This document shows, piece by piece, positions 32,362-44,437 of a stretch of 64,000 nucleotides of DNA. The stretch is from Haematococcus lacustris (lineage: Eukaryota > Chlorophyta > Chlorophyceae > Chlamydomonadales > Haematococcaceae): assembly GCA_030144725.1 (NCBI GenBank), contig JASKMD010000030.1:4294341-4358340 (forward strand), in the 5' to 3' direction. A program made the position numbers and the translations under genes. Numbering within the stretch: the stretch's first letter is position 1; each line of letters starts with the position of its first letter. The notes beneath the pieces are model-generated. The model was not told the origin of the DNA and searched no databases. It saw nothing but the letters and a program-made list of their open reading frames with translations.

Positions 32362-34735
32362 TTAAGAACGGGATACCTGGCCGCCACCTTCACATTGCGC
32401 CATGGCGCCAGGAAGATGTTGTCAACCTCAATAGTGGCCCGGTGAGCTAGGCTGCTGCCAGCAACACAGAAGGCTGGGATGTAGGGCTGGGCTGCTGTGA
32501 GGGCCATCTTGGTCCAGGGCCTCATCGTGGCCTATTGGCACAGGGGCTACGGAAGCAGTCGCTGACCAAGGAGGCGCGTTGCCACGCCTGCTCACTCACA
32601 CATCACACCATGCCATGGCTGGTCAAAACACCATGCGGTTCATATGCTCACTGACATGCCATCTACCACACTGAGCGCAAAGCTGTCATCGTACGCAAAG
32701 AGAGGGGAAGCTGTCAGGAAGGTGGGGCAGGGTGTGGAGCAACACCCTCTGCAGGCATGAGGTGTCGAGGTGGATGGCCTGGCGGGGAAGCCAGGCGATG
32801 ACTCGGGCGCCTTGAGTCAATTCAGCTCAGCCAAGCTAGGCATGCCAACGTGCATACCACTAGGTGCTTGAGGTGACTGCACAGCCCAGCGGTATGTTTG
32901 TAGGGGTTTGCAGCCAATCAGGCAGCTGCCAGAGCTGATGGGTGCAAGACGGTGTGCTTGTGGGATGATCATCAACTTTTTAGGTTTCTGCATGCATTGC
33001 TAGCCATTCAGTGCTGCGGAGCGTAAAGGTCCAGCGGAGCGGTGTTGAGGCTAGAAGCGACCAGGGAGGCCACGTTGCCATGTTGCGCACTGTCAGGCTG
33101 CCATGCTTGCTGCCTGCCCACTGTGTCCAGTCACATATACAGGCACACAGACTGTGGCCTGCGGAGCACCTGTGAGTTGTGCATGCGGTCGGATGCATAG
33201 TTTCGTGAAAACTAGAACCCCGCCGATTTTGATAGGTCCTGGCGGGGACGCATGCAGGACTTAGCTTGGCTGTGCTAGACCTTGGGTAGTGGTTTGCGAG
33301 GTGTGTGTCTATTGCCTTTGTCGCCTGGCGCTTGTGCTCTACAATTTTCAGCGCCGGTGACTTTTGTAGGATTACTGTGAACGCTGTACAATACTATTTG
33401 ACGATGCCGTGATCTGATCATGCCTATAGGCTATGACACTGTGGCTTATTGATCTGTGGAGTCAAACATTGTAAGTCTATTAAAGAGGTTCGCACGCGCT
33501 TGCACATGCCATGCATGCAAGCATCGGGCATCCTTTGAGGGAAACACACTGTGAGCCTTGCGACACTAAACTGTCTGTCTTCCAATGCCACACGGCTTCC
33601 CTGAGCTGCCTTATTCATGATAGGTTAGGACAAGGCGCAGAATATCAGGCGGTCAAGCCTAATAGTCGTGCCCTCATGCCAAGGTTACACAAACCATACA
33701 GCTCTAGAGCCGCCAAAACGGAAAGCCCACCCCCTTCTTGACAATTATGGGTCGTAGAATGCAAGCTCGCAGTGGCAGATTTGGGTTGGAGCATGTGGTG
33801 GCGGCACTGGAGGGTTGTCAGTTGAGGGCGCTGCTAGCAGTCAGGGTCAGGTAACCACAACCATATGCATCCACAACACATCAGCGCCCTATATTGCGTG
33901 CATGCTGTTGCAATGCCCCATGACTTCCGCCCGGTCATCGTGCTTAGCCTCAACCATGTCAATGCACATGCATCAACTCTGGCACATGTTATGCATGCTG
34001 CCATGCTGTCATGTGGCACCATGCATTCCCTGTTGGGGTCCTAGTCCAGCATCCATGGGACCTGAGTAAGGCGGCTGGGAGCGCCATGCAACATGTCAGA
34101 AACCTCCATTGCGTAGCCTCAGCACTTCATCTCTCAGGATCTGCACGAGCAGGACGCACAGCAGCGCATGCTTTCCTCCCTGCCGTGAGCCTGGCTTGGC
34201 CCACCTACTCCTGCCTGTCCAAGGCCCGCTGTTGCTCTCCTTATGCTCCCATAGCCAGGGGAGCCAACTCTATGCCCTGGCACCTTCCACCTGCCTCTGA
34301 CCATGACACCAACCCTGAAGCCTGGACTGGCTTGCCTATACACAGGCTCTGCTGTACAGGCTCTGCTGCTGTGTACAGGCTCTGCTGCTGTCGAGTGCAT
34401 GCGCTGGCAACCCCAGCCGACAACCAACACCCAGGACAAGGAGCATGCACACTGCGTCGCTGTGACACACAGCAGAGGAGAGTATGAACAGAGATGTCAG
34501 GTATCAGGGGTGCATCAGCTGGAGGGTGCTGGCTGTCTAGAAATGACAGACCATCAAGCCAAGGAGGGCCAGGGGAGGCACAAGACCAGCTACTGCATGC
34601 TGCCAGCAACATGTTGTGCTGGGTGTGACACTTTGGTGTGATACCCTGCCGCAGGGCCCCAAACCACCATGGTGCATCATGCCACACCATGCTGGCCCCA
34701 GGACCTGGCTGGCTGACTGTCACAGCAGAACCTAC
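32362..34735. other. Gap between the lipase and the coiled-coil gene
   Basis: It probably holds the 3' exons and UTR of the coiled-coil gene (minus). One candidate is 34140-34104, reading ILRDEVLRLRNG between a CTGCTCGTGCAG acceptor and a GTTTCT donor. A minus-strand open stretch at 32370-32525 (HRATIEVDNIFLAPWRNVKV) looks protein-like but is unassigned. No repeat copies were noticed. Confidence 0.4.
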
Positions 34736-37700
34736 GTTGCAGGTGCCGTCCAGGCGCATGGCTTCACCCTCCTTGTGCGCCAACTCGGCCCGCGTGTGCT
34801 CCAGGTCCTGGCGCAGCTGTGCCAGCTGCTCAGACAGGGCCTGGGACCGCTGGCTCTCCTGCCGCCAGCAAGACGTGCAAGCAGCAAGGTGCCTGGGCTG
34901 CGAGCTGAGCTCAGCAAAGCTGGGCTAGAGAGGCCGCAGGGCAGCATGGAGAGCAATGGAGTTTCTGCCTTAATGCCGAGGTCCCTCATGCAAGCCAGGA
35001 GCAGTGCAGGTGGACAAGAGCAGGGATGCTGCAGGCCTTACAGCACCCTGGACAACACCAGAATGTAGCTCGTATGCCTGCATGACATGGCCCAACATGT
35101 TTGCTCATCACAGCTTTGGAAGGTTAGGGCAGTGGTGGGGTAAAGAATGCAGCATGGAACTTAATGGTGTTTACAACTCTATAGCTACCCAGCTCCCATG
35201 CAAGCATTGTGAGTACATAGCAGATAGTGTGACCAGCTGTTTGCCAGCTGATGGTTTTGTCTGCGATGCGACGGGATGCGGACATACACTGCGGAGGTCA
35301 GATACGCACCGCCTTCAGCGCAGAGTCGAGCTGTTGTGCCCGAGCAGAGGGGCCGCGCGGGCCGTCCAGTACGGCCAGTCGTGCAGACAGCTCTGAACAC
35401 TGTGCGCCCAGCGCATCGTGTGCCTGCTGGATGCGGTTGCGCTCTGTCAGTGCTTCTTGCAAGTGCTCCTGCAGGGGCAATGGCGGCGATCGTGATGGTG
35501 CAACAGCAGCCATCGCCAACAGCAGCCATCGCCAACAGCCGCCATGCTATGTGTCATGGACGAAGCAGTGTGGGGTGTAAGTTCATAGAGTGTGGGACCA
35601 TCACCCAGTACTGACCTGGGTGGCGCGCAACTCCTGCTCCAGCTCAGCGATGGCCACCTCATACTCTGCCATGGCTGCACGGCAGTCGGCGACCTGGCGG
35701 AGCAAGGCACAGAACAGGTGACACTTTGCAGGTGAGACAGACATGCAGGCATATGTAACAGTATGTAACAGCTGATGAGCAGTGGGGAGGACATCCAGGT
35801 AGGGCCAGGCAGGCTGGGGCTGGGCCCCCAGAGAAAGCGAGCAGGCACGCAGCCAGCAGAGCAGGCAGGCAGGCAAGTAGGCAAGTAAGCAATCCAGTGT
35901 CAGACATTGTAGGCCACATGATGATGACGTTTTCACACATAACTATAACCGCCAGCCTGGCTTTGTAGGTGGTCCAGTGGAACCCATGGCATGCGTCAAG
36001 CTTGACATGGTGGCAGGCTGGCAGTAATCCCACATACTGCCTAGAGTGGTCTTGCTTGCCGGTCTGCATGCCTTGTGCCCCTCAGCCAGCCCTGCCAGGC
36101 TGACCTCTGCTGTCCTGATGCTCAGCTTCTCCTCCACATCCTTCAGGCTGGCGTGCAGCTCGGCCACCTGCTCAGCGGGCACCTGGGAAGCCAAGCCAGG
36201 AGCAGTGCAGGTGGACACAAGAGCAGGGATGCTGCAGGCCTCAGAGCACCCAGAACCATACAAGACTGTCCATCACATACCTGCATCACATGGCCCAACA
36301 TGTTTTTTCACTACAGGGTGTGTGGGGTGGTGCAGCAGAGGGGCCCACCTTCTTGGCGGCTTCCTGCTGGGCTGCGGCCAGCTGCTGTCGCAGATCCTGC
36401 AGAGCTGCTGTCACTGCGGCCTTCTGCTCGGAGAGCTCCAACACGCGTTGAGCGGCAGCAGCAGCTTCCTGGCAGCAACACACACACAAGGCAGTGCAAC
36501 CTCAGGCCCAGGGGCTGATGGGGAAGAATGAGCACCGCAAGACCTAGGTCCTGCAAGCGGGTAGTCCCTAGGGAATGCAGCAGTTGAGATGAAGCAGGAG
36601 TCCCAGCTCAGGAGGGGAGTGCAGTGCATGTGGTGCCAGTCAGGCCCTGTGCCTGCTTTACTTCAAACCTCAGTGCTGTGCTTCAGCTATGATAGGGAGA
36701 AAGGGTGAAAACAAGGTAGCAAGGCTGGCTATTCACTAGCTGGCTGGCTGCTGTTCTCTATGTCTCATCCCACCCTTATGTTGCCACATTCATATTGACA
36801 CACTGCGTTCCCTGTTTTAGACAGTATTATCGCCGGCAGCCAGATCCCCGTTACAAATCCTGACAAGGTCAGCCGGGAGCATACGTGCCATGCACCACGT
36901 GGTTTCCTAACAATACCTCACAGCATTTGTATTTGATTAGTACAGTCTGCGCTGAATGTGCGGACATGCTGAACCGGCTACCCCTGCTCCTGATCCTGCG
37001 GCCCATTTCACGCTACAGTGGCCTTACCTAGCCCAACACCTACCCCTACCCCTGGCTCACCTCTGCTGAGCGCTGCCCCTTCTGCACCTCCACCTGGGCC
37101 TGCTCCAGCTCACTCGTAAGCCGGGCCACATCAGCAGCCAGCACCGCTGCGGTGCTGTTAGCCGCCTCGTGCCGCTGCTGGCCCGCAGCCAGCTGCTCGT
37201 GCAGCTGCTGCTGCTGCTGCAACGCTAAGTCGCGCGCCTGGGCCACAGCCTGCAGCGACGCACAGCACCATGCACCACCCCCTTCACTGCAGGGCCGCCT
37301 GCAGATATTGGCAGCTGAGCAGCGAGGCCCTGCTCCTCAGCTGCAGCCAATCTACAGCAGTGTCGACGCCCCGGCCACACACACCCCATGTCTCCATACA
37401 TGAACCTAGTCGAGGTAGTGTGCTGCTGCTAGCTGTCGCCTGCATCTCATATGCCTTGTTGTGTTGTGCTCAACAGCGCCGCAGGCTGCACTTGACTGCC
37501 CCTAGGCTACACCAGAGTACTAGCTGCCCAACAGTGTTATTTTTTTTCGTTTGGCGAGTTTCGACTTTTATAGCGCAAAGTGACATGGCCCAGGCTCATA
37601 CCCTCAATTTCATAGCTCGACCATACTTGGCTTCGTCCAAAGTTTGCAGCTCAGGTCCACAATTTAGCGGCATTTCAGCTAAAACGCCGGTCAAAGGTCG

Positions 37701-40700
37701 TTTTTTATAACGCGAGCCCCATAGCCCCGTAAGCCTATCATTTCATAGCGCGAAACGGCCTCCCAAATAGTGCTTTTCATAGCGAACGCTATTAATAGCG
37801 TGAAAAAAACCCACTGCTGCCCAACTGCTTTGCTGCCAGGGCTGCCACTCTGCCTCAAGCTCTACAGATCTCAGGGTAGCTGCATGGGGTGCTCATGGCT
37901 GAGTACGAGCCTCAGTGACCTCATGGGCGATATGGCATGGCCTGAGAGTATAGTGCCTGGCCCGACTGTGTAGCCAGCCTGCCTTACACTCACCTTAAGC
38001 TCCCTCACGCGCTCCCCCTCCCACGCCCCCAGCCGCTGCTCCATCTGCCGCACCTTCTCCCTCAGCCCCCTGTTTTCCTGCTGCAGGCTGGGTAGGCTGC
38101 CGTCATTGTACTGCTGGGCCAGCTGTCCCACCTTCGGGCTGCCTGCATGATGATGATGATGCCGTGCTGCTGCCTCTGTACTGCTGCCAAGGCTGGCCAC
38201 GCCACCTCCCTCTGTTTGCGTGCCTGCGCTGTTGGTCATGGCACGGCGAGTGATGTGGGCCAGGCCCGCTGATGCTGGGCTGAGCAGCTGCTGGGCAGCT
38301 GCCTGGGCAGCGGAAACAGCCTTGGCCGTTTCAGCGTGCTGCCTTGCCAGAGCCTCCTGGCTGGCAGCCAGCTGCTGCTGTGCAGCGGCCAGGGCGGCCT
38401 GCAGCTGATCCACTCGCTGATGGCTAGAGTTCAACTGGGTCTCCAACACAACCTTGCGCTCCAAGGCCCCCTCCAGCTTGCTGCAGCCATGCAGGCAGCC
38501 ATGTGAGCCATGCATGCCACACCAGCTGGTATACTCGGATGAGTTGGTTGGTTGGTTGGCTGGTTGCTAAATGTGTTGTGGAGGAGGTTGGTGGGTGGTT
38601 ACTAACTGTCACAGTGACTCACTCAGCCGTCTTCTGCAGGTCGCGGTACAGGGCATGCAGCTGGGCGTCCTTTGACGGGTCAGGGGCCCCTGCTCCCTTG
38701 CTGCTGCCGTTGCCGGCCAGCTGCTGCCTGAGGGACTCATTCTCACGCTCCTGCTGCCGCAGTTGTCGGGCCTGCATGGCCATTCGGTTCACACACATGT
38801 CACCAGGGGTGCATGCACCAAGCCATATCTGAGGTGTTTGCAAAGTGCAGGATCGCGTAACCTCCTACAAGTCTGGATTACACGGGGCCAACATACCGCC
38901 AATGTCAACCGCATCCATTCCTTCAGTAAGCACCATGACGATCATGGTAAGGAGGGGGCGTTTATTGCATTACAAGCCCTAACTATACAGACAAGGCGTT
39001 TTGCCCTCGGAGGCTGCAGTTGGGGACTTCAGATGCACTGGGTGTGCGCCCCTGACCATGCCCCTGTGGCCCCTCAGCGCAGTGGCAGAGCAGCACTGCC
39101 TGCCAGCCTCACCAGGTCAGCTGCCTCTTCCTGGGCAGTGTCCAGCTGGGCTTGCACGCTGTCAAGCGCCTCCAGCTTGGAGCGGCACAGCGCCAGCTGC
39201 AGCACACAGGGCACAGCACAGGGCAGGGGCGTCTGGGAAGGAGCAAAAGGGCATTAAGGCATGGGCACTAAGTCTGACACCAAGGGGCAGCATCAGGGGC
39301 AGGGGCGCTTGGGCAGAGGCACGAGGGCTAGACACAGTGTGACTCCACTGCTGTAGGGTCGGTTCACTATGATTCGTGCAGCCTTGAAGAGGTAAGCATG
39401 GTGCATGCTGGACAAGACTAGGTGTAAGCTGGGTGGGGTGGCTGGGTTTCACCTGCTTACGCAGCCCCGCGCTGTCTTGACGCACGTCTGCTGCCGCCCG
39501 GGCCTCCTGCTGTGCTGCTTGCAGACGCTGCTCCAGGGTGTGCTGATAGGCCTGCTGCTGGGACGCCTTGCCAGAGGCCGCCTGCGTCAGACGGCCAACA
39601 GGGAACAGGGCAGCAGGGGGTGCCAGGCGAGCAGGGGAGGGGGAAGCAGAAGGGGGCCCACAGCCACAGCCACTGGGTGCTGGCAGACATTGACACCCGG
39701 CACCCTACAGCTAGCCATCCCATCTTGATCCTTCCTGTCTCGCCCTGTCCTCACAACCTTGCCTTGAGCCCCATGCCACCCCTCACAGCCCTCCCAGCCC
39801 CTGTAGCCATCATGGAGGTGTGCATGCTGCGTGGCATGTCTGTGCAGGCAGACTTCACACCCTCACGCTGTGGCTGCACCTGCCAGCACAGCGCACCTGC
39901 ACAGCTGCCTCTGCAGCAGCCAGCTGGGCCTCCAGGGACTCCACCTGCAGGCAAGAAGCAGGGGGGGACCCAGGGTTGGGCGGGCGGCCAAGCATAGGGT
40001 TGGGCTGGAGGTGGACAAGGGTCGGGCAAGGGCACGCCCCGAGGCTACTCTCCTCCCTTTCACGCACGCCCAATGGCGAGGGCATAGTCTTTTTGTCTGC
40101 CTGACTGCCTGTCAATAGATGATCACACAGCCTACCTGGTGGTGGTGCTGCTGTGCTTCACTGCGCCGGCGCTCCTCTAGCAGGTGAAGCTGCTGGTCCG
40201 CATAGCGCCGGCTGCTGTCCAGCTTGGCCTGCACTTCCTTCAGGGCTGCTGCCAGGTCCTGCTCCCGCTCGCCTGAGCCTTGGCGCATGGAGCCCAGCTC
40301 AGCCTGCCACAGCAGCGCCACATGCCCGTGCGTGACAGGCTAGCAACAACAGCCCCAGACATGCCTCTCCTGGGCCCCTCATTGACGCCCAATACACACA
40401 TCCACTCATCACATACTGATGTCAGCAGAGCACACTCGAGTGCTGCAACCCAATGCTGCACAAGTCCCAGTTATCTTTCCACTGCCTTGCTGCTGCTCGT
40501 GCGGGCCCACCAAGCTTCCATTCACCATGGCTTGCATCACACCGCACACTGCCAGGCCAGCTGCCAGCCTGTACCTGCAGCCTGCGCAGCTCAGCCTCCT
40601 GCTCCTCCAAGGCCGCCAGCTTGGCCCGCATGACCTGCCGCACCACTTCTGCTGCCGCAGCCATGTCTGGCTGCTCGCCAGCGGGGCGCTTGGTCACCAG

Positions 40701-43700
40701 GGTGTAGATGGAGCGCAGCTCACTCTCCAACCCTGCCGCAACCGCCCCACTGTCTTGCTGCTGCAAGGGGGGAGGCGAGCAGGGGCGGCAGGACAGGGGC
40801 AGGGTGTGTGGGCAGGGCAGGGGTCAGAGGTTGTGGGCACAGATTGTGGGCAGAGGTTGTGGGCAAGGGGTGTGGGTAGGCGGTGTGGGCAGAGGTGGTG
40901 GGCAAGGAGCAGTGGGAGGGGGCCGGCTATGTGATGGAGCGTGGGCGGGGCAGAACAGGCTGGCTGTGTGGTGTGGGCAAGCCTCTGTGGCAGTGTGGGC
41001 AGGGTAGAGTGGGTTGAGTGGTATCGGCAGCATGCAACTGTAGGCATCTCTAGGCAGCGGCTGCCAGCCCCCTCACCTCTTGAGCCAAGGCTTCTCTGGC
41101 TTGCAAAAGCTGCTGGGACAGTACACCCTCCTTCTTTCGAGCCTCCTGTCAGGCAGGTGGGCACGACACCACACATGGAGTAAACAAGGGGCTCATGGCC
41201 ATGGAGGCACGACACAACTGCCCATGCCTTGCACAACGGTGGAGTAATTCCTCCAACACTACACCCTGCTTGCGCTGCCAGGCTGGCCAGTACGGACCAC
41301 ATCGCTGGCTTTGAGGTATTGGCGGCTCTTGACAGCTGCAGTAGGGGCCAACGGCAGCTGCGTGGAGGCAGCCTCTTGTGGTGCTGCTGGCATGAGCTTC
41401 AGCGGACAGTGACTGCGAGTGCAACTGGGAGCGGGCTGCATGCCTGCCTACAGCTGGCTGTGCTGCTGGTGCATGCCTATGGCTTGCCCAGACCTGCCCT
41501 GTTGGCTTCCCTGTCGGCCTGCCTACCACAAACTCCCTGGCATGCGGTTTAGCCCTTTGTGCTGGCTGTAGGCTGCCCTCACACAGCCATGGGGCCAGGG
41601 GGTGCTTACCTGTAGGGCAGTCCGGGCATCAGCCAGGTCGGAGCGGCGAGCAAGCAGCTCATTGCGCAGCTCTGCTGCAGTGTCTGCGGCTGCCTCACAG
41701 CCTGGGCAGCTCAGGCTGCTGCTGCCACCATTGCCAGAGCCACCAGGGAACTGGGGCTGGGGAGGCTGCGCCTGCTCGGCAGAACACGATCCAGGCAGCC
41801 AGGCGATGCAGCATGTGAGGAGGTGACACTGGGCAGGGGTCAGGTCAGGCCATGGTCGGGTTGAGGCTAGGGCAGGAGACTGCCAGAGAGCGTTTCATAC
41901 ACATGGAGCTTGTCAGAGGAGAGTAGCTGCGCTGCTGCTGCTGCTGGCATGGCGTCCGCACAAGTCAGCATGTGGCCTCATGAACCTAGCATGCACGCCC
42001 TTGCCCATGCACTCTAGCTGCTGATGCTCACTATAGGGTGGCGTTGCAGCGATGCATGTGGCACTGAGTTTGCATTAACACAGTTTTCACACACGCAGTG
42101 TGCTGTTGCTGCTCTACTGCTGCTGGGTCTGCTGCTCTGGCCCTAGGCTGCACACCACCCCTGACCTCCCCCTCCAACCTGACTGCGTAGCGACTCCATC
42201 TCAGCTGTCAGGGCCGCCACCTGCTCCTCATACGCTTTGTTCTGTGCTTTCAGCCGCGCATTGTCCCGCAGCAGGCGCCGCTGCTGCTGCTCCTGCACTG
42301 CTTGCAGCAGCCCCACCTCTGCCTTAGAGGCCGCGGAGCCTGGCCCCATGCCCGCACTGGCCCCTGCTCCACCAACATCACTGCGCGGTGCCTGGCTGCT
42401 GCGCTGCCCCTCGCCTCCCACGCCATTGCCAGCAGGGGGCTGCTCCAGCCAGGCTGTCCTGGCCTGCTGGCGTGGCTCTTCCCCTGGCTGCCGGCTGGGC
42501 AGGGCCGGCCCCTTGCCTTGGAGCAGGCTAGCAAACATCTGCAGCTCAGCGTCCTCTGCAGGGTGCCGGCAGGACCACGTGCCGTCTTGCCTTCCACCGC
42601 CACTGCCTTGACTGTCAGGCTGTTGCAGGTAAGAGGATTTCCAAGGGCTGGGCCTGCCACGCGAGGGTGGGCGACCCTCACCCAAGCTGCTCTGCACCTC
42701 GCTGCCATGCAGGTGTAAAGGCGTCCCTGAGACGGCAACGGCGCTGGCATCAGCAACAGTGGCTCCGGGTTGGTTGATGTAGGGTCTTGAGGCGCCTGGT
42801 TTAACAACAGACATGCAGGCACAAGCATGGTGATGATGGTTTCAAACCGTTGTGACCATCAGCCTGGAACAGCTGCTTGGCCTTGCCCACTACAGACATG
42901 AATGTGCTCTGAGTAACCTCTGAGCGACTCTTGACGCGTACTTGCTAGGGGGCCTGCTCAGGTCACCCACACCAGCTCAAATGAAACAGGGTACCCCATA
43001 TTGGAGCAGGCGCCACAAAACCCCTTGTGACTAAGGCCACATGCAGCCTACAGGCCCACACTAAGCAGGGGCTTGAGCCAGGCCTGACCTGGGCAGGCTG
43101 TGGTGGTCGTGGCGGCCCCTCGGGCAGCGTGGGCACTGGCCACAGCCGCCTCGAGTTCCCGTAGCTGCTGCTTCAGCTTTGCTGCATCCACCAAGCTGAC
43201 CGAGCTTGTGCCCAGCACCCCAGCAGGGTGGGCCGGGGCCTGGGGGTGGGCAGCGCCCGGCACTTTGGGGCCTTGACTTTGTCCTAGGCGCGTGGTGCTT
43301 GCTGCAGCCTGAGTCAGTGTGTCGGCAGTAGGCAGCCAGTGAGCTGCTGCGGCCTTCAGGCTGTGCTTCAGGCTGCTGGCGTCAGAGGCTGCACCACCCC
43401 TGGCAGCTGTGATCATGCTGCTGCTCTGCACTTGCTGCCGCATGCGTTCCATCTCTGTCAGCGCACGTAGAGTGTCCCTATTCACAGCGTGTTGGCTGGG
43501 GGTGTGAGACACACTGACAGCCTCGGAAGCCCGATGCTGATCCTTGTCCCGGTAGGTGTCAATTGCAGACCAGGCACTATGACCATGGAGCTCTGCCTTC
43601 AGCGCTGCGGGTATGGATATGGAAGCAGCCTCGGGTGGTGGGGGGCCAGTCTGTGTGACCGGGAATGTCCTGGCTGGACTGCCCAAGCGTGGCTCTCGCG

Positions 43701-44169
43701 CTTTGCCTGGTGTGGCGGCCACAGCAGATGCTCCTGCGCGCCGGATGTAAACTAACTAGACAAGGCCAATGGCATGCTGCCCATAACTGCTACCATCAGC
43801 GCATAGCCAATGTTGCATTAGCTGCAGGGAGCAAGAGAGCTGTGGCTTACCCCCCAAGTGTGCTCGTTTCATGCTCAAGAGCAACTTCTCCAGAGTATCT
43901 GATGCATGATGTAAAGATGCACCAGCTGCTGTGCTCTTGGGTGGAGCTGGCGTCCCCTGCAGACCTGTGCCATGAGCTCCTTTTGCTCCTTGGCTGCACT
44001 GCTTGTCCATTTTGGCTACGAGCTGCTGCAGTGTTGCCTGAAGCTCAGCTCTCTTTGCTCCCTGTTCAGAGATGCTGAGAGCTGGTCGAGCTCGCTGTGT
44101 GCTGTGTGAGCGAGTACCGCATTTCACTTCTGTTTCGACGATGGGCGGCTGTATCGTAAGGCCCATCAT
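34736..44169 (-). CDS. Large coiled-coil protein (3' end unresolved)
   Basis: Eighteen minus-strand exons join in phase: 44169-43851, 43706-43089, 42795-42179, 41771-41610, 41145-41077, 40760-40575, 40303-40136, 39944-39897, 39581-39453, 39196-39113, 38771-38623, 38480-37994, 37249-37061, 36468-36349, 36182-36105, 35693-35616, 35468-35310 and 34858-34736. That is at least 1261 residues. The first third is Ser/Pro/Ala-rich and disordered, with PSWKSS-like basic patches. From about residue 490 it is nearly continuous coiled coil: NARLKAQNKAYEEQVAALTA, EAELRRLQVQ, QHTLEQRLQAAQQEARAAAD, VDQLQAALAAAQQQLAASQE, QLAQLRQDLEHTRAELAHKE. A CPGCEAA motif and a poly-His patch occur. I do not recognise the family. 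Its divergence from a CFAP97-like gene makes a ciliary, basal-body or centrosomal role possible, but coiled coil alone does not show it. Confidence 0.75.
37533..37815. mobile_element. 283-bp MITE with 10-base target duplication
   Basis: An AT-rich insert in a coiled-coil gene intron is flanked by identical GCTGCCCAAC (37523-37532 and 37816-37825). The ends are short inverted repeats: AGTGTTATTTTTTTTCG and, inverted, AGTGGGTTTTTTTCACG. Inside, the motif ATAGCG or its variants recurs (ATAGCGCAAA, ATAGCTCG, ATAACGCGAG, ATAGCGCGAAA, ATAGCGAACGC, ATAGCGTGAAA). A 9-10 base duplication suggests a Mutator-like family; no protein is encoded. Confidence 0.75.
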
Positions 44170-44437
44170 GCATACTGTGGTGGGTCGCGACCACTGCTTA
44201 CAATACCGCGGGAACCCGAGCTGTTGACCACCGTTGGGAGAGCCGTTTGTAACACTGTGGTGGCGTGTTCAAGTAGGGTGCACAATGCCTCACCAAGGCC
44301 AGCTGCTTCACGGGTCAAGGTCGTTGCATAGTCGGTTGATATTCACAAATGGTCTGATGGCTCTAAGGGCCTTGCGTCATTCATACCAAGCCTAAAACCC
44401 CTCTGTCAGCCTCGCTTGAACACATAAGCAAAGAATA
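44170..44437. promoter_or_regulatory. Bidirectional promoter of the coiled-coil and CFAP97-like genes
   Basis: 268 bases separate the minus-strand ATG at 44169 from the plus-strand ATG at 44438. Head-to-head spacing this short implies a shared control region. No specific site was identified. Confidence 0.5.

Noticed and set aside
32370..32525. Minus-strand open frame with PWTKMALTAAQPYIPAF and ATIEVDNIFLAPWR
   Set aside because: It looks protein-like but I could not place it in a family or join it to neighbouring exons; noted only as unassigned.
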